From Pedobacter cryoconitis (GTDB lineage: Bacteria > Bacteroidota > Bacteroidia > Sphingobacteriales > Sphingobacteriaceae), in assembly GCF_014207135.1 (NCBI RefSeq), contig NZ_JACHCC010000004.1, forward strand, positions 186,001-250,000: a stretch of 64,000 nucleotides of DNA. The letters run 5' to 3'. The notes below the pieces were generated by a model. The model ran no database searches, was not told the DNA's origin, and saw only the letters and a list, made by a program, of their open reading frames with translations. The position numbers were made by a program, and so were the translations under genes. Below, in pieces: positions 8,578 through 17,977 of this stretch. Each line of letters begins with the position of its first letter. Positions within the stretch are counted from its first letter, which is position 1.

Positions 8578-10960
8578 TTTCTTCCTGTTTGCTCAGTTAC
8601 ATGCCCAGACGCACCAGGTAAGAGGAAATTTAATGGATGAGGCAGAAAGACCTGTCAGTTATGCAGGTATTTATTTGCTTAAGGCTGCAGACTCCAGTCA
8701 GGTGAAGGCCGTAGTGAGTGATTCAGGAGGTTATTTTAAGTTGCAGGATATTCCAAAGGGCAGATATTTAGTAAAGATCAGCTTTGTTGGTTATCAGCAT
8801 TATTTCAGTCAGCAACTTGTATTGGATGGGGAATCAGTTATCTCTAATCTGGGTGTCATTCGGCTTATTGCAGAGCAGATGTCACTGAATACCGTAGAAA
8901 TTAAAGCGAATAAAGCTGTAATCGTACAGCGCTTTGACCGGATGGTAATGAATGTGGAGCAGAGTGTAATGGCCGAAGGTGGGACTGCTCTGGAGCTGCT
9001 TAATAAAGCTCCTGGTGTCGCTATTACTGAAAATGGGGAGCTTAGTTTAAAAGGAAGACCTGGAACTATGGTGATGATTAATGGAAAACCCACTTATTTA
9101 TCAGGGAATCAGCTGGCAAATTTGCTAAGGGGAACAGCCTCTAATACGATTTCCAGGATTGAGATTATGGCAAATCCGTCTTCTAAATTTGATGCTGCGG
9201 GTAATGGAGGGATAGTTAATATTGTGCTCAAAAAAAGTGTTAAAACGGGCTTAAACGGAACTGTATCGGCTAATGGCGGTGCAGGACGAGCTGCCCGGCT
9301 GGGTGGTGGTACCAGTCTTAATTACAGGTCTGAAAAGGTAAACCTTTTTGGAAATTATAATTACTTCTATCAGGACCTGGAAAGTTCAGCGGAAGTTAAA
9401 CGGGATTTTTACCATCATGGGATTCCTTACAGCAGCTCATTCCAGCAAATGAACGAAAAGGCAAATCTGCGTGCACATAATTTTCAGGCGGGACTGGATT
9501 TGTTCCTCAATGAAAAAAACACACTTGGGTTCCTTGTAAACGGAGGAACCGGGAAGTATCCAACGGTTCAGCCTACGCGTAATCGCCTGCAAGATGATGA
9601 AACCGGAAGGCTGTTATGGGAGGCCCGGACGCATACGACTGGTAAAGAGCGCTGGTCAGATATGCTTTACAATATGAATTACAAGCACCTTTTTAATGAC
9701 AAAGGGCATGAGCTGACTGTTGATCTGGATTATGTGACCCATTTCTCCAAAATGGATCAGCAACTGGATACACGTTTTGCCGATGGAAATGGAATGATTA
9801 CAGAAAAATCAAGAAAAGGTGATCTGCCTTCTGATAATGATATTTACGTTGGAAAAGTGGATTATATTTTGCCGGCAGGGAGTTTAGTAAAGATAGAAAC
9901 CGGATGGAAAGGAAGTTTTGTCCGGATGGCTAATCACCTCAAATATGATACTTTGCAAAATAAGGTATATGTGCCGGATCACTTCACAAGCAATGATTTT
10001 ATTTACCGGGAGCAGATCCAGGCAGGATATCTTAATCTGAAAAAGGATATAGGAAAATTTAGTATCCAGGCGGGCCTTCGTGGGGAATATACTTATACCC
10101 AGGGGCATCAGCTAACCACAGACTCTTTAGTCAAAAGAAGTTATTTTAAACTATTTCCAAGTTTGTTTATCACCCGGGAAATTAATGATAAAAATCGTTT
10201 GCAGCTAAGCTACAGCAGACGTATAGATCGCCCGGGGTACTGGGATATGAATCCTTTCAGGGTATATAATGATCCATTTTCCTATGAGGAAGGAAATCCA
10301 TACCTGCTTCCGTCTTTTGTTAATGCTTTTGAATTGAGCCATGGTTTCCAATCCAGGTATTATACTACATTGACCTATAATTCCAGTACAGATGTAATCA
10401 GTAGTTTAGTTGGAGGGAATAGTGGACTAACTTTTCAGAGGCCTGAAAACCTGGCTAAATTTAAAAACTATGGGGTTAGTTTTACAGCATCAACAGATTT
10501 TACGAAATGGTGGTCAGGGACACAATTTGTGAATCTTTTTCGCAATGATTTTTCCATAGCCGCAGAAACGGGGGAAATCAAAATGAAAAGAACCAGTTTC
10601 TCATTCGATACGCAGAATACTTTCAAACTGGGAAATGGCTGGAAAACGGAACTGAGTGGATTGTATAAATCGAAAGTAATTTCAGGGGTATTTACTACAA
10701 AAGGATATTATATGGTTTCTGCAGGGACTCAAAAGGCATTATTAAATGATAGGGCAACTGTAAAGCTGCTGGTTAATGATATTTTCCAAAGTGCACAGAT
10801 CCGACAGGTTGCTGCTTATGGAAATATTTCAACTTATAGTCATAGCCGACCTGATAGCCGGGCAGTAGTTCTCTCCTTGAGTTACCGCTTTGGCGGAGAC
10901 GGAGCCAGTGGCAGACAACGGAGTACGGCAAGTGAGGAGCTCAAAGGAAGGCTGAAATAA
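8552..10960 (+). CDS. TonB-dependent receptor, OMP_b-brl_3 type
   Basis: An 802-residue outer-membrane protein. A signal peptide ends at LHAQ (about residue 19). A CarboxypepD_reg-like domain follows (about 22-105: HQVRGNLMDEAERPVSYAGI and DSGGYFKLQDIPKGRYLVKI). Then comes a plug-like segment (about 110-225: VQRFDRMVMNVEQSV, ELLNKAPGVAITENGELSLK, VMINGKPTYLSG, RIEIMANPSSKFDAAGNGGI). The plug wording NPSSKFDAAGNGGIVNI is typical of the outer-membrane beta-barrel family 3 and not of SusC. The rest is a long beta barrel. The start ATG lies inside the end of the PepSY gene. It presumably works with that gene in iron or iron-chelate uptake; the substrate is unknown. The C-terminus carries a polar tail after the last strand (YRFGGDG onward), a little unusual for a barrel protein. 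Confidence 0.82.
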   Translation: MKILLTIFSFFLFAQLHAQTHQVRGNLMDEAERPVSYAGIYLLKAADSSQVKAVVSDSGGYFKLQDIPKGRYLVKISFVGYQHYFSQQLVLDGESVISNLGVIRLIAEQMSLNTVEIKANKAVIVQRFDRMVMNVEQSVMAEGGTALELLNKAPGVAITENGELSLKGRPGTMVMINGKPTYLSGNQLANLLRGTASNTISRIEIMANPSSKFDAAGNGGIVNIVLKKSVKTGLNGTVSANGGAGRAARLGGGTSLNYRSEKVNLFGNYNYFYQDLESSAEVKRDFYHHGIPYSSSFQQMNEKANLRAHNFQAGLDLFLNEKNTLGFLVNGGTGKYPTVQPTRNRLQDDETGRLLWEARTHTTGKERWSDMLYNMNYKHLFNDKGHELTVDLDYVTHFSKMDQQLDTRFADGNGMITEKSRKGDLPSDNDIYVGKVDYILPAGSLVKIETGWKGSFVRMANHLKYDTLQNKVYVPDHFTSNDFIYREQIQAGYLNLKKDIGKFSIQAGLRGEYTYTQGHQLTTDSLVKRSYFKLFPSLFITREINDKNRLQLSYSRRIDRPGYWDMNPFRVYNDPFSYEEGNPYLLPSFVNAFELSHGFQSRYYTTLTYNSSTDVISSLVGGNSGLTFQRPENLAKFKNYGVSFTASTDFTKWWSGTQFVNLFRNDFSIAAETGEIKMKRTSFSFDTQNTFKLGNGWKTELSGLYKSKVISGVFTTKGYYMVSAGTQKALLNDRATVKLLVNDIFQSAQIRQVAAYGNISTYSHSRPDSRAVVLSLSYRFGGDGASGRQRSTASEELKGRLK

Positions 10961-11057
10961 GGAAGAATAAGGAGCTTAAAGGGGGGATGGAATATTTAAA
11001 GAAATGCCAATCAGCAGATTAATAGCAAATTGTATGGCTGAAAGAAAATATAATACT

Positions 11058-11065
11058 TATCTTTG
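11058..11065 (+). promoter_or_regulatory. Promoter -7 element for the zinc-ribbon gene
   Basis: TATCTTTG is a perfect TAnnTTTG box about 140 nt before the start at 11205. The nearest upstream TTG (11030-11032) is 25 nt away, longer than usual, so the -33 box is uncertain. The 10961-11204 gap otherwise shows nothing recognisable. Confidence 0.5.
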
Positions 11066-11204
11066 CAAGCTTTAGCAATAGTATATAAGACAATTATTTC
11101 TTGTTATTTATGGAAATAAGTATTGTTTTGAGTCTGTGCGAAAGTTAAAGAACTGATAATTAGTTAAATATAATTATACCCATACCCATAAATTATTTCA
11201 TTTA

Positions 11205-11948
11205 ATGGAACAAACTGTAGAGCAAAAGCTGAAAGCTTTATACGAATTACAAACCCTTCATACAAAAATTGATAAAATACGTCAGATTCGTGGTGAATTG
11301 CCAATGGAAGTGGCTGACTTAGAAGATGAGGTAGCGGGATTGGAAACACGTATACAAAAATTCAAGGCTGAATTGGATGATACCGAAGATGCTATTGTAA
11401 CACGTAAAAATATGATCAAGGAATCTCAGGCCCTGATCAAAAAATATGATACTCAGTTAAAAGAGGTAAAAAACAATCGTGAGTATGATGCTTTAACAAA
11501 AGAAGTTGAAATTCAATCTCTTGAAATTCAGGTTTGCGAGAAAAAAATCAGAGAATTCGGATTTGATATCTCTACAAAAACTGAGGTTTATGAAAAAGCT
11601 TTAGGTGACCTCGATTCCAGAAAGAATGATTTGGAAATCAAAAAAGGTGAATTACAGACCATTACTTCTGAGACTGAAAAGGACGAATTAAGCTTAAGTA
11701 AAAAAGCAGAGAAAGCCGAAGCGGGTATTGAAGAGAGATTATTGGTTGCTTACAGAAGATTAAGAGGAAATGCAAACAACGGTCTTGCTGTTGTTACTAT
11801 CGATCGCGACTCTTGTTCAGGATGTTTCAATCAGATCCCACCTCAGCGCCAGTTAGATATTCGTCAGCGTAAAAAAATCATCGTATGTGAGCATTGCGGT
11901 AGAATTTTAGTTGATGAGGCATTGACATTAGAAAATGTAACTGCGTAA
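11205..11948 (+). CDS. C4-type zinc-ribbon coiled-coil protein
   Basis: A 247-residue protein. Residues about 5-185 are almost entirely heptad-patterned charged helix (long antiparallel coiled coil). They are followed by a C4 zinc ribbon with C204-x2-C207 (CSGC) and C228-x2-C231 (CEHC). This is the PF02591 family (zinc ribbon, often labelled nucleic-acid-binding protein), found next to Nif3-like genes in many bacteria. No Nif3-like gene is visible here. Binding to nucleic acid is an annotation tradition and not shown by the sequence. It has its own promoter and is closed by an exceptionally long terminator stem. Confidence 0.85.
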   Translation: MEQTVEQKLKALYELQTLHTKIDKIRQIRGELPMEVADLEDEVAGLETRIQKFKAELDDTEDAIVTRKNMIKESQALIKKYDTQLKEVKNNREYDALTKEVEIQSLEIQVCEKKIREFGFDISTKTEVYEKALGDLDSRKNDLEIKKGELQTITSETEKDELSLSKKAEKAEAGIEERLLVAYRRLRGNANNGLAVVTIDRDSCSGCFNQIPPQRQLDIRQRKKIIVCEHCGRILVDEALTLENVTA

Positions 11949-11960
11949 TTAAGTAGTTTT

Positions 11961-12020
11961 TCATTCTCCATAAAAAAAACGGTCGGATTATCATCTGACC
12001 GTTTTTTTTATGGAGAATGA
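11961..12020 (+). terminator. Very long perfect terminator stem
   Basis: The arms 11961-11984 and 11997-12020 are perfect 24-nt reverse complements, with further GAT/ATC pairing inside. The core CGGTC/GACCG is flanked by an A8 tract and a T8 tract, so it can terminate in both directions. The stem extends well beyond the A/T tracts. Confidence 0.9.
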
Positions 12021-12078
12021 AACAATAATTCAATTTTGATCGTTTTTAAGAATTTACCCTATAGAATTGTTTTTCATT

Positions 12079-13584
12079 ATGTCCGCCAAAAGGAAACTTA
12101 TCCTCCTGTTTAAATTCTGTTTTTTTCCGTTTTTATTCCTGTTACCAGGTACTGTTCATGCCAATTTCGATTTTAATGCCAACTGTCTGAAAGCCTACCA
12201 GCTGATCTTTGAGCTTAAAATTAACGCGGCAAAACAGCTGATTGCTGCCGAAAAGAACGCGCATCCTAAAAACTCAATAGTTCCTTTATTAGAGAATTAT
12301 GCAGATTATTTTTATCTGATTACTGTAGAGAGTAAACAGGATTTCGACAGGCTTAAAGAAGAGAAATCGCGCAGGCTTAGCCAGATAGATGATGATGATG
12401 CACAATCCCCTTATTATCTGTACGCACAGGCTGAAATCAACCTGCAATGGGCGTTACTGAGGAGCCGGTACGGAGAATACTTTACCGCAGCAAGGGAAAT
12501 TAAAAAAGCAAACGGTCAGCTACAGGATAATGCAAAGAAATTTCCAGGTTTTCATCTGAATGGTAAGGGACTGGGGCTGATCAATGTGTTTTTGGGAAAT
12601 CTGCCTGACGGAGTGCTGAAAAGTACACTTTCTACATTCGGAGTAAAAGGAGATGTTCAGAAAGGGCTTTCAATGTTAGATAAGCTTGCTCAGAATCTTC
12701 CTAAATCTGCTTTTGAACCATTTTATGAAGAAGTGGTATTTTATTACGTCTATGTTTTATCTGATGTCATCCACTCTCCGGATGCTTACGCTAAAACTAT
12801 GAAATATACGGCCAGAATTTCTGATAATAGTCTGTTGAAAGCCTATTTACAGGCTTATGTGTGTGCCAGGAACGGGCATAACGATGAGGCGATCTCCATT
12901 CTGGGCAAAAGACCTTCGGGCGAAGGCTATCAGGCTTTCCCTTATCTTGAGCTTTTAATGGGGACTGCGAAACTGAATAAACTGGACTATTCCGGGGCAA
13001 CTAATTTTAAGCGGTTTCTGCAGCTAAATAAAGGCGTTAATTACATTAAGGATGCCAACCTTCACTTGTCGTGGGTTGCTTTGCTAAATGGCGACACAGG
13101 GGCTTACAGGGCTTATAATAATAAAGTCAGAAGTGCTGGATATACTTATGGCGAAAAAGATAAGCAGGCAATGAACGAAGTAGCCGCTCCTGCTCCGGAT
13201 CCTGGATTATTAAAAAGCAGGCTGCTGTTTGACGGAGGGTATTATACCAAAGCACTGGACATGCTGTCAGGAGAAAATGCAGACAGTTATAAATCTATCA
13301 AGGACAAGGTAGAGTATTATTATCGAATGGGCAGGATTTATGATGCGCTGGATAAGGATGACAATGCATTGCAATATTATCAGAATGCTGTGACCTCCGG
13401 AAGGAACCTAAAATATTATTACGCGGCGACCTCTGCTTTGAATATGGGCAGGATATATGCGAAAAAGAGAAACGATGCAAAAGCAAAAGCCTGGTTTAAC
13501 CAGGCTATCAATATGAAAAATCATGAATATGAGAATAGTATTGAAGCTCAGGCCAAAGATGGCCTGAAGAAGCTGTCTAATTAA
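12079..13584 (+). CDS. Secreted tetratricopeptide-repeat protein, unknown role
   Basis: The 501-residue product begins MSAKRKL, then a hydrophobic signal segment ending near VHA. The frame opens at TTG 12067, but the ATG at 12079 places the basic residues right before the hydrophobic core, so it is preferred. The body is all-helical with several TPR-like pairs, clearest near the C-terminus (YYYRMGRIYDALDKDDNALQ; LNMGRIYAKKRNDAKAKAWF). TPR proteins mediate protein contacts; no enzymatic motif is present. It is probably periplasmic. The stop codon TAA overlaps that of the convergent KAS III gene in the sequence TTAA (13581-13584). Confidence 0.75.
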   Translation: MSAKRKLILLFKFCFFPFLFLLPGTVHANFDFNANCLKAYQLIFELKINAAKQLIAAEKNAHPKNSIVPLLENYADYFYLITVESKQDFDRLKEEKSRRLSQIDDDDAQSPYYLYAQAEINLQWALLRSRYGEYFTAAREIKKANGQLQDNAKKFPGFHLNGKGLGLINVFLGNLPDGVLKSTLSTFGVKGDVQKGLSMLDKLAQNLPKSAFEPFYEEVVFYYVYVLSDVIHSPDAYAKTMKYTARISDNSLLKAYLQAYVCARNGHNDEAISILGKRPSGEGYQAFPYLELLMGTAKLNKLDYSGATNFKRFLQLNKGVNYIKDANLHLSWVALLNGDTGAYRAYNNKVRSAGYTYGEKDKQAMNEVAAPAPDPGLLKSRLLFDGGYYTKALDMLSGENADSYKSIKDKVEYYYRMGRIYDALDKDDNALQYYQNAVTSGRNLKYYYAATSALNMGRIYAKKRNDAKAKAWFNQAINMKNHEYENSIEAQAKDGLKKLSN

Positions 13585-14663
13585 AATCTATATACAAAAG
13601 CATTGATATGCATTCCGGCACCGACAGAGGCGAATACTGCATATTCTCCTGCCTTCACTTTGTAGCCGGCAACTTTTTCCTTCAGGACAAGATCAAGCAG
13701 GGTTGGGATAGTAGCAACAGAGCTGTTTCCCAGCCATGAAATTGTCATCGGAACCAGATTTTCCGGAACAGAATCCAGGTGATATAATTTAAATAGACGT
13801 TTCATAATCGCATTATCCATTTTGCCATTGGCCTGATGGATAAAGACGGTTTTGATATCTTCAATGCTTAACCCTGCCTTATCAATAGCGATTTTGACTA
13901 CATGAGGAACATTTACAACGGCAAACTCATATAATTTACGTCCGTTCATTTTCATATAGGTATTCCCATCTGTAGCAGCGGGATTACAACTTTTGGACAT
14001 ATAGAGAAGGGAAGCAAATTTTCCTGCAAATGATTGGGTTTTATGGGCAATGATACCTGTTGGCTGCTCGTCTTCGACAGCCTGAAAAACAACTGCTCCT
14101 GCCCCATCTGAGAATATCATGCTATCACGGTCATGCGGATCAATGATGCGGGATAATGTTTCTGAGCCGATCACAAGCACGCGTTTTGCATCACCACTCT
14201 GAATCAGATAATTGGCTTGTATTGCACCCTGTACCCAGCCCGGACAGCCAAAAATGATATCATAGGCAACGCAGTCAGGATTAACTATATCCAATTGTTG
14301 TTTTACTTTGGCAGCAAGTGCCGGCAGGATATCCATACGGTTACTGCCATGCTGAATATCACCAAAGTTATGACAGAAAATAATGTGATCTAAGGTTTCT
14401 TTATCAATTGAAGCATCATCCAGAGCCCTTTGTGCGGCAATGGCAGCAATATTACTATTCATCAGATCATTATCTACATAACGTCGTTCGATGATTTCTG
14501 TAATTTCTGAGAATTTACTGATAATATCGGCGTTATCCTTTTCAAGAATAAGCCCATTTTCATAAAATGTAGAATTCAGGAATGAATCTCCTGAAACAAT
14601 ATTGTCCGGAATGTAACTTCCAGTACCTGCAATTACTGACGATATATGCTTTTTATTACCCAT
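13581..14663 (-). CDS. 3-oxoacyl-ACP synthase III family protein
   Basis: A 360-residue thiolase-fold condensing enzyme. The full KAS III catalytic set can be seen: Cys140 in FGCPGWVQGA, His276 in FIHQANGKMD and Asn313 in SWLGNSSVATIP. In FabH this triad condenses an acyl-CoA with malonyl-ACP to start fatty-acid synthesis. The protein is somewhat longer than FabH (about 320), which fits the broader KAS III group found in Bacteroidota, some members of which act in secondary metabolism or use other acyl donors. No acyl-carrier protein or fab gene lies nearby, so it may not be the housekeeping FabH. It is followed in the opposite direction by the TPR gene with shared stop codons and may be cotranscribed with the LUD gene 64 nt upstream. 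Confidence 0.85.
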   Translation of the reverse strand: MGNKKHISSVIAGTGSYIPDNIVSGDSFLNSTFYENGLILEKDNADIISKFSEITEIIERRYVDNDLMNSNIAAIAAQRALDDASIDKETLDHIIFCHNFGDIQHGSNRMDILPALAAKVKQQLDIVNPDCVAYDIIFGCPGWVQGAIQANYLIQSGDAKRVLVIGSETLSRIIDPHDRDSMIFSDGAGAVVFQAVEDEQPTGIIAHKTQSFAGKFASLLYMSKSCNPAATDGNTYMKMNGRKLYEFAVVNVPHVVKIAIDKAGLSIEDIKTVFIHQANGKMDNAIMKRLFKLYHLDSVPENLVPMTISWLGNSSVATIPTLLDLVLKEKVAGYKVKAGEYAVFASVGAGMHINAFVYRF

Positions 14664-14727
14664 TCTGAACCGTATACTGTTTTAGTCTTTAGTATAAAAC
14701 TAGGATTAATTTATTGAAAACAAAAAT

Positions 14728-15372
14728 TTAAGAGAAATCATCAATTAAAAAAACGATTAACTCTTTTGGTCCATGTGCACCAAGAACCAATGTTTTTTCA
14801 ATATCAGCGGTCCTGCTGGGGCCGGTAATTGTGCTGATCATAGATGGAATTTGCGATCCGTATTTATTTTTAATCAGCTTGAACCCATCTTTAAGATCCA
14901 TAACCAACTGACCGGTTCTTGCAATCACGATGTGATGATGTGGAAAAATACTTAGTCTTCTCCCCGATTCATTTTGGTTACTAAGTAGAATGGAGCCGTT
15001 TCTGGCAATTAGTGCTTCACAGGTGGTAATGCCGACTTCGGCCATTTCAAAGTCCTTGTCGGTCTTATAAAAAGGAAATTCATAGGTGGAAAGCAATCGC
15101 TGAAGCTCGGGTTCCCAGCAATAGATTTTTCTCCATTTATACTTGTCGGCCAGCTCCAGGATGTTTTCAATAAATTCAACACCATCCTCACAAAAAATAA
15201 AATTGCCGGAAACAGCCGTTAACTGTTCGGCAAATAGGACCTCTGGAATCTCTGTATTGGGTTTGTAAAGCGGGCTTTCCTCTAAATTAGGATAGGGATT
15301 ATCTCTTTTTTCAAGCAGAGCTTTCCGTATCTTTTTTAGCATCAACTCCTTTGAAGAAATATTCTCTTGCAT
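14728..15372 (-). CDS. LUD-domain protein (LutC/YkgG-like)
   Basis: The 214-residue protein matches the LUD (DUF162) domain. The landmarks are ITTCEALIARNGSILLSN, the RRLSIFPHHHIVIARTGQLV segment and ISTITGPSRTADIEKTLVLGAHGP, the family's most conserved C-terminal stretch. LutC-type proteins take part in lactate oxidation together with LutA and LutB, but neither partner is visible here. In Bacteroidota a lone LUD gene commonly sits behind ftsH, as it does here, so a lactate role should not be assumed. A perfect 11-bp hairpin separates it from ftsH. Confidence 0.82.
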   Translation of the reverse strand: MQENISSKELMLKKIRKALLEKRDNPYPNLEESPLYKPNTEIPEVLFAEQLTAVSGNFIFCEDGVEFIENILELADKYKWRKIYCWEPELQRLLSTYEFPFYKTDKDFEMAEVGITTCEALIARNGSILLSNQNESGRRLSIFPHHHIVIARTGQLVMDLKDGFKLIKNKYGSQIPSMISTITGPSRTADIEKTLVLGAHGPKELIVFLIDDFS

Positions 15373-15386
15373 ATAAAAATGGATTT

Positions 15387-15413
15387 GCTGTCATCAGTAC
15401 ACCTGATGACAGC
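15387..15413. other. Perfect 11-bp hairpin between ftsH and the LUD gene
   Basis: GCTGTCATCAG (15387-15397) and CTGATGACAGC (15403-15413) form an 11-bp stem with a 5-nt loop. In the direction of transcription (minus strand) it is followed by AAATCCATTTTT, a poor U-tract, so it may be an mRNA-processing or partial-termination site. Confidence 0.6.
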
Positions 15414-15429
15414 TCCATAAAGCTAATAA

Positions 15430-17523
15430 TTACGATTCAGAATGTAAAGGAGTTACTACTGGTGAAGAAGGATCTGTTGTTTCTCCGACACCTTCATGAA
15501 GTAAACCTTCAGCTGCTGGCTTCTGATCTCCGGTACCATTTACAAATTCATCGTAAGTAGTACGGTTATCAAATGGGCGTTTGCCTAAAATTTCTTCCAG
15601 ATCTGCCTGGAAAAGAATTTCTTTTTCCAGTAATTTTTCTGCAAGTTTTTCCAGACCTTCTCTTTTATCAACTAATAACTGCATTGTTCTAACATAAACT
15701 TCACTGATCAGTTTACGCACTTCGACGTCAATCAGTTCAGAAGTCTTTTCTGAATATGGCTTGTTAAAATTGTATTCATTCTGTGGATCATGGAAGGAAA
15801 CATTACCAATAGTACTGTTCATACCATAAATAGTAACCATTGCATAAGACAGCTTAGTAATTCTTTCCAGGTCATTTTGTGCTCCTGTAGATATTTTACC
15901 AAAGACAAGATCTTCTGCAACACGTCCGCCCATAGTCATACACATACCGTCAGTAAGCTGTTCGGTAGTATACAGGAATTGCTCTTTAGGCAAGTACTGT
16001 GCATAACCTAAGGCAGCTACACCACGTGGTACGATAGAAACTTTTACCAATGGATCTGCATGTTCAAGGAACCATCCTGCGATGGCATGGCCAGCTTCGT
16101 GATAAGCAACTATGCGTTTCTCTTCTGGTGAGATAATTTTATTCTTTTTCTCTAAACCACCGATAACACGGTCGATCGCATCCTGGAAATCCTGCATATC
16201 CACAGATTCTTTATTTCTTCTGGCTGCGATTAACGCGGCTTCATTACAAACGTTTGCAATTTCAGCCCCAGCAAAACCAGGAGTCTGTGCAGAAAGCTTT
16301 TTAGCATCTACAACCACATCTGTTTTGATTGGTTTTAAGTGAACCTTAAAGATCTGCTCTCTGCCTACTAAATCGGGTTTATCAATAGAAATCTGTCTGT
16401 CAAATCTTCCCGGACGAAGTAATGCACTATCCAGTACATCCGGACGGTTTGTTGCCGCCAGAATAATAATTCCTGAGTCTGTTCCGAATCCATCCATTTC
16501 AACCAGTAACTGGTTTAAGGTGTTTTCACGCTCGTCATTACCACCCATCATGCTGTTTTTACCACGGGCACGACCGATAGCATCAACCTCATCAATAAAG
16601 ATAATACATGGTGCTTTGTCTTTAGCCTGTTTAAATAAGTCACGCACACGGGATGCACCAACTCCTACAAACATCTCTACGAAATCAGAACCTGAAAGAG
16701 AGAAGAACGGAACCTGAGCCTCACCGGCAACAGCTTTAGCCAATAACGTTTTACCCGTACCAGGAGAACCAACCAATAATGCACCTTTAGGGATTTTACC
16801 TCCCAGATTCGTGTATTTTTTAGGATTTTTAAGGAAATCTACAATTTCCATGACCTCCTGTTTAGCTTCTTCAAGACCGGCAACATCATTAAATGTTACA
16901 TTTACCTGGCTTTCCTTATCAAATAAGGTTGCTTTGGATTTTCCGATATTGAAAATCTGTCCGCCACCACCGCCGGCGCCACCGCCCATTTTGCGCATGA
17001 TAAATATCCAGAATCCAATAAATAAAAGCACAGGAATAATGACCGTAAAGAACCATGAATTGAAGGTACTTTGTCTGGTTTCTTTATCAGCCTGAACCTG
17101 AGCATCAGTTGGAATACTTTTCTGAGATTCTGACAATTGTTTATCCAGTGCATCCATTGATCCGGCAGTAAAAGATACTGTAGGGCCTCCGGTTGAACCG
17201 AAATTGCTTTTTGTCTGGTATTTTTTATACTTCTCCTGGTTCAGACGGTCTGGTTTGATAAATACATCAGCCCTGACCAGGTCTTCATATTTGTAAGCAA
17301 CAATTTTCTGAACATCTCCCGGAGCAAGCATGTCCTTTTCAAATTCCTTGTAAGTAATCGTTTTGTTGGTATCATTGGTAAACAGAACGGAAACAAGGAC
17401 AAGTCCTAAAATAATAGCAGCGTAAACCCAGAATATATTAAAGTTTGAGCCCTTTTGAGGTTTTTTTGGAATATTAGGTATTCTCTTAATTAACTTGGGC
17501 TTAGTATTTTCTTTCTCTTTCAT
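15430..17523 (-). CDS. ftsH: ATP-dependent zinc metalloprotease FtsH
   Basis: A 697-residue membrane-bound AAA+ protease that degrades misfolded membrane proteins and short-lived regulators. After a basic N-terminus come membrane span 1 (about residues 29-48), a periplasmic FtsH_ext domain and span 2 (NSWFFTVIIPVLLFIGFWIF), then a Gly-rich linker. The AAA module shows Walker A GSPGTGKTLLAKA, Walker B IIFIDEVDAIGR and the second region of homology ATNRPDVLDSALLRPGRFDR. The peptidase has the zinc motif HEAGH. The open frame reaches further upstream (17598), overlapping rsfS, but MKEKENTK at 17523 is the natural start and leaves a 35-nt gap to rsfS. The C-terminus has an acidic, Pro/Thr-rich tail. 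It is probably cotranscribed with rsfS. Confidence 0.96.
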   Translation of the reverse strand: MKEKENTKPKLIKRIPNIPKKPQKGSNFNIFWVYAAIILGLVLVSVLFTNDTNKTITYKEFEKDMLAPGDVQKIVAYKYEDLVRADVFIKPDRLNQEKYKKYQTKSNFGSTGGPTVSFTAGSMDALDKQLSESQKSIPTDAQVQADKETRQSTFNSWFFTVIIPVLLFIGFWIFIMRKMGGGAGGGGGQIFNIGKSKATLFDKESQVNVTFNDVAGLEEAKQEVMEIVDFLKNPKKYTNLGGKIPKGALLVGSPGTGKTLLAKAVAGEAQVPFFSLSGSDFVEMFVGVGASRVRDLFKQAKDKAPCIIFIDEVDAIGRARGKNSMMGGNDERENTLNQLLVEMDGFGTDSGIIILAATNRPDVLDSALLRPGRFDRQISIDKPDLVGREQIFKVHLKPIKTDVVVDAKKLSAQTPGFAGAEIANVCNEAALIAARRNKESVDMQDFQDAIDRVIGGLEKKNKIISPEEKRIVAYHEAGHAIAGWFLEHADPLVKVSIVPRGVAALGYAQYLPKEQFLYTTEQLTDGMCMTMGGRVAEDLVFGKISTGAQNDLERITKLSYAMVTIYGMNSTIGNVSFHDPQNEYNFNKPYSEKTSELIDVEVRKLISEVYVRTMQLLVDKREGLEKLAEKLLEKEILFQADLEEILGKRPFDNRTTYDEFVNGTGDQKPAAEGLLHEGVGETTDPSSPVVTPLHSES

Positions 17524-17558
17524 CGTTGATTCAAAAAAATGTATAAGGTTGTAACTGG

Positions 17559-17933
17559 TTAAGCGCTTTGATAAGATGTAGTTTGAGCATCGCCCCATAA
17601 ATCTTCAATCCCGTAAAAATCTCTTTTTTCTGTTTTGAAGATATGAACAACAATATCAAAATAATCCAGGATTATCCACTCTGCGTTTTCTAATCCCTCT
17701 TTTCTCCACGGAGTAGCTTCTGTGTTTTTATAAATTTCGTCCTCCACACTATCGGCGATAGCCTTCACCTGAGTAGAAGAATCTGCGTTGCAAACTATAA
17801 AATAATCTGATACGGAGCTGTTTAAATTTCTTAAGTCCAGACGGACGATATCATGTCCCTTTTTTTCCTGCATGCCATGAACGGCTATTTCTGAAAGGTA
17901 GGTAGAAAGGTTTACTAATTTCTTTTTTACCAT
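17559..17933 (-). CDS. rsfS: Ribosome silencing factor RsfS
   Basis: The 124-residue protein matches the RsfS/Iojap (DUF143) family. The landmarks are the KKGHDIVRLDLRNLNSSVSD stretch, DYFIVCNADSSTQVKAIADS, and near the C-terminus WIILDYFDIVVHIF and FYGIEDLWGDA. RsfS binds ribosomal protein L14 and blocks joining of the subunits when nutrients are scarce. It is divergent from birA (44 nt between the starts) and leads into ftsH, an arrangement common in Bacteroidota. Confidence 0.94.
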   Translation of the reverse strand: MVKKKLVNLSTYLSEIAVHGMQEKKGHDIVRLDLRNLNSSVSDYFIVCNADSSTQVKAIADSVEDEIYKNTEATPWRKEGLENAEWIILDYFDIVVHIFKTEKRDFYGIEDLWGDAQTTSYQSA

Positions 17934-17977
17934 TAAAATGTTTTATTTTTGATAAATAACAACTATAAAATCAACTA

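Noticed and set aside
10961..11204. Riboswitch in the leader of the zinc-ribbon gene
   Set aside because: The 140-nt leader is long, but no conserved riboswitch core or clear stem was recognised.
14728..15372. Assignment of the LUD protein to lactate oxidation (lutC)
   Set aside because: LutA and LutB partners are missing; a family-level name only is justified.
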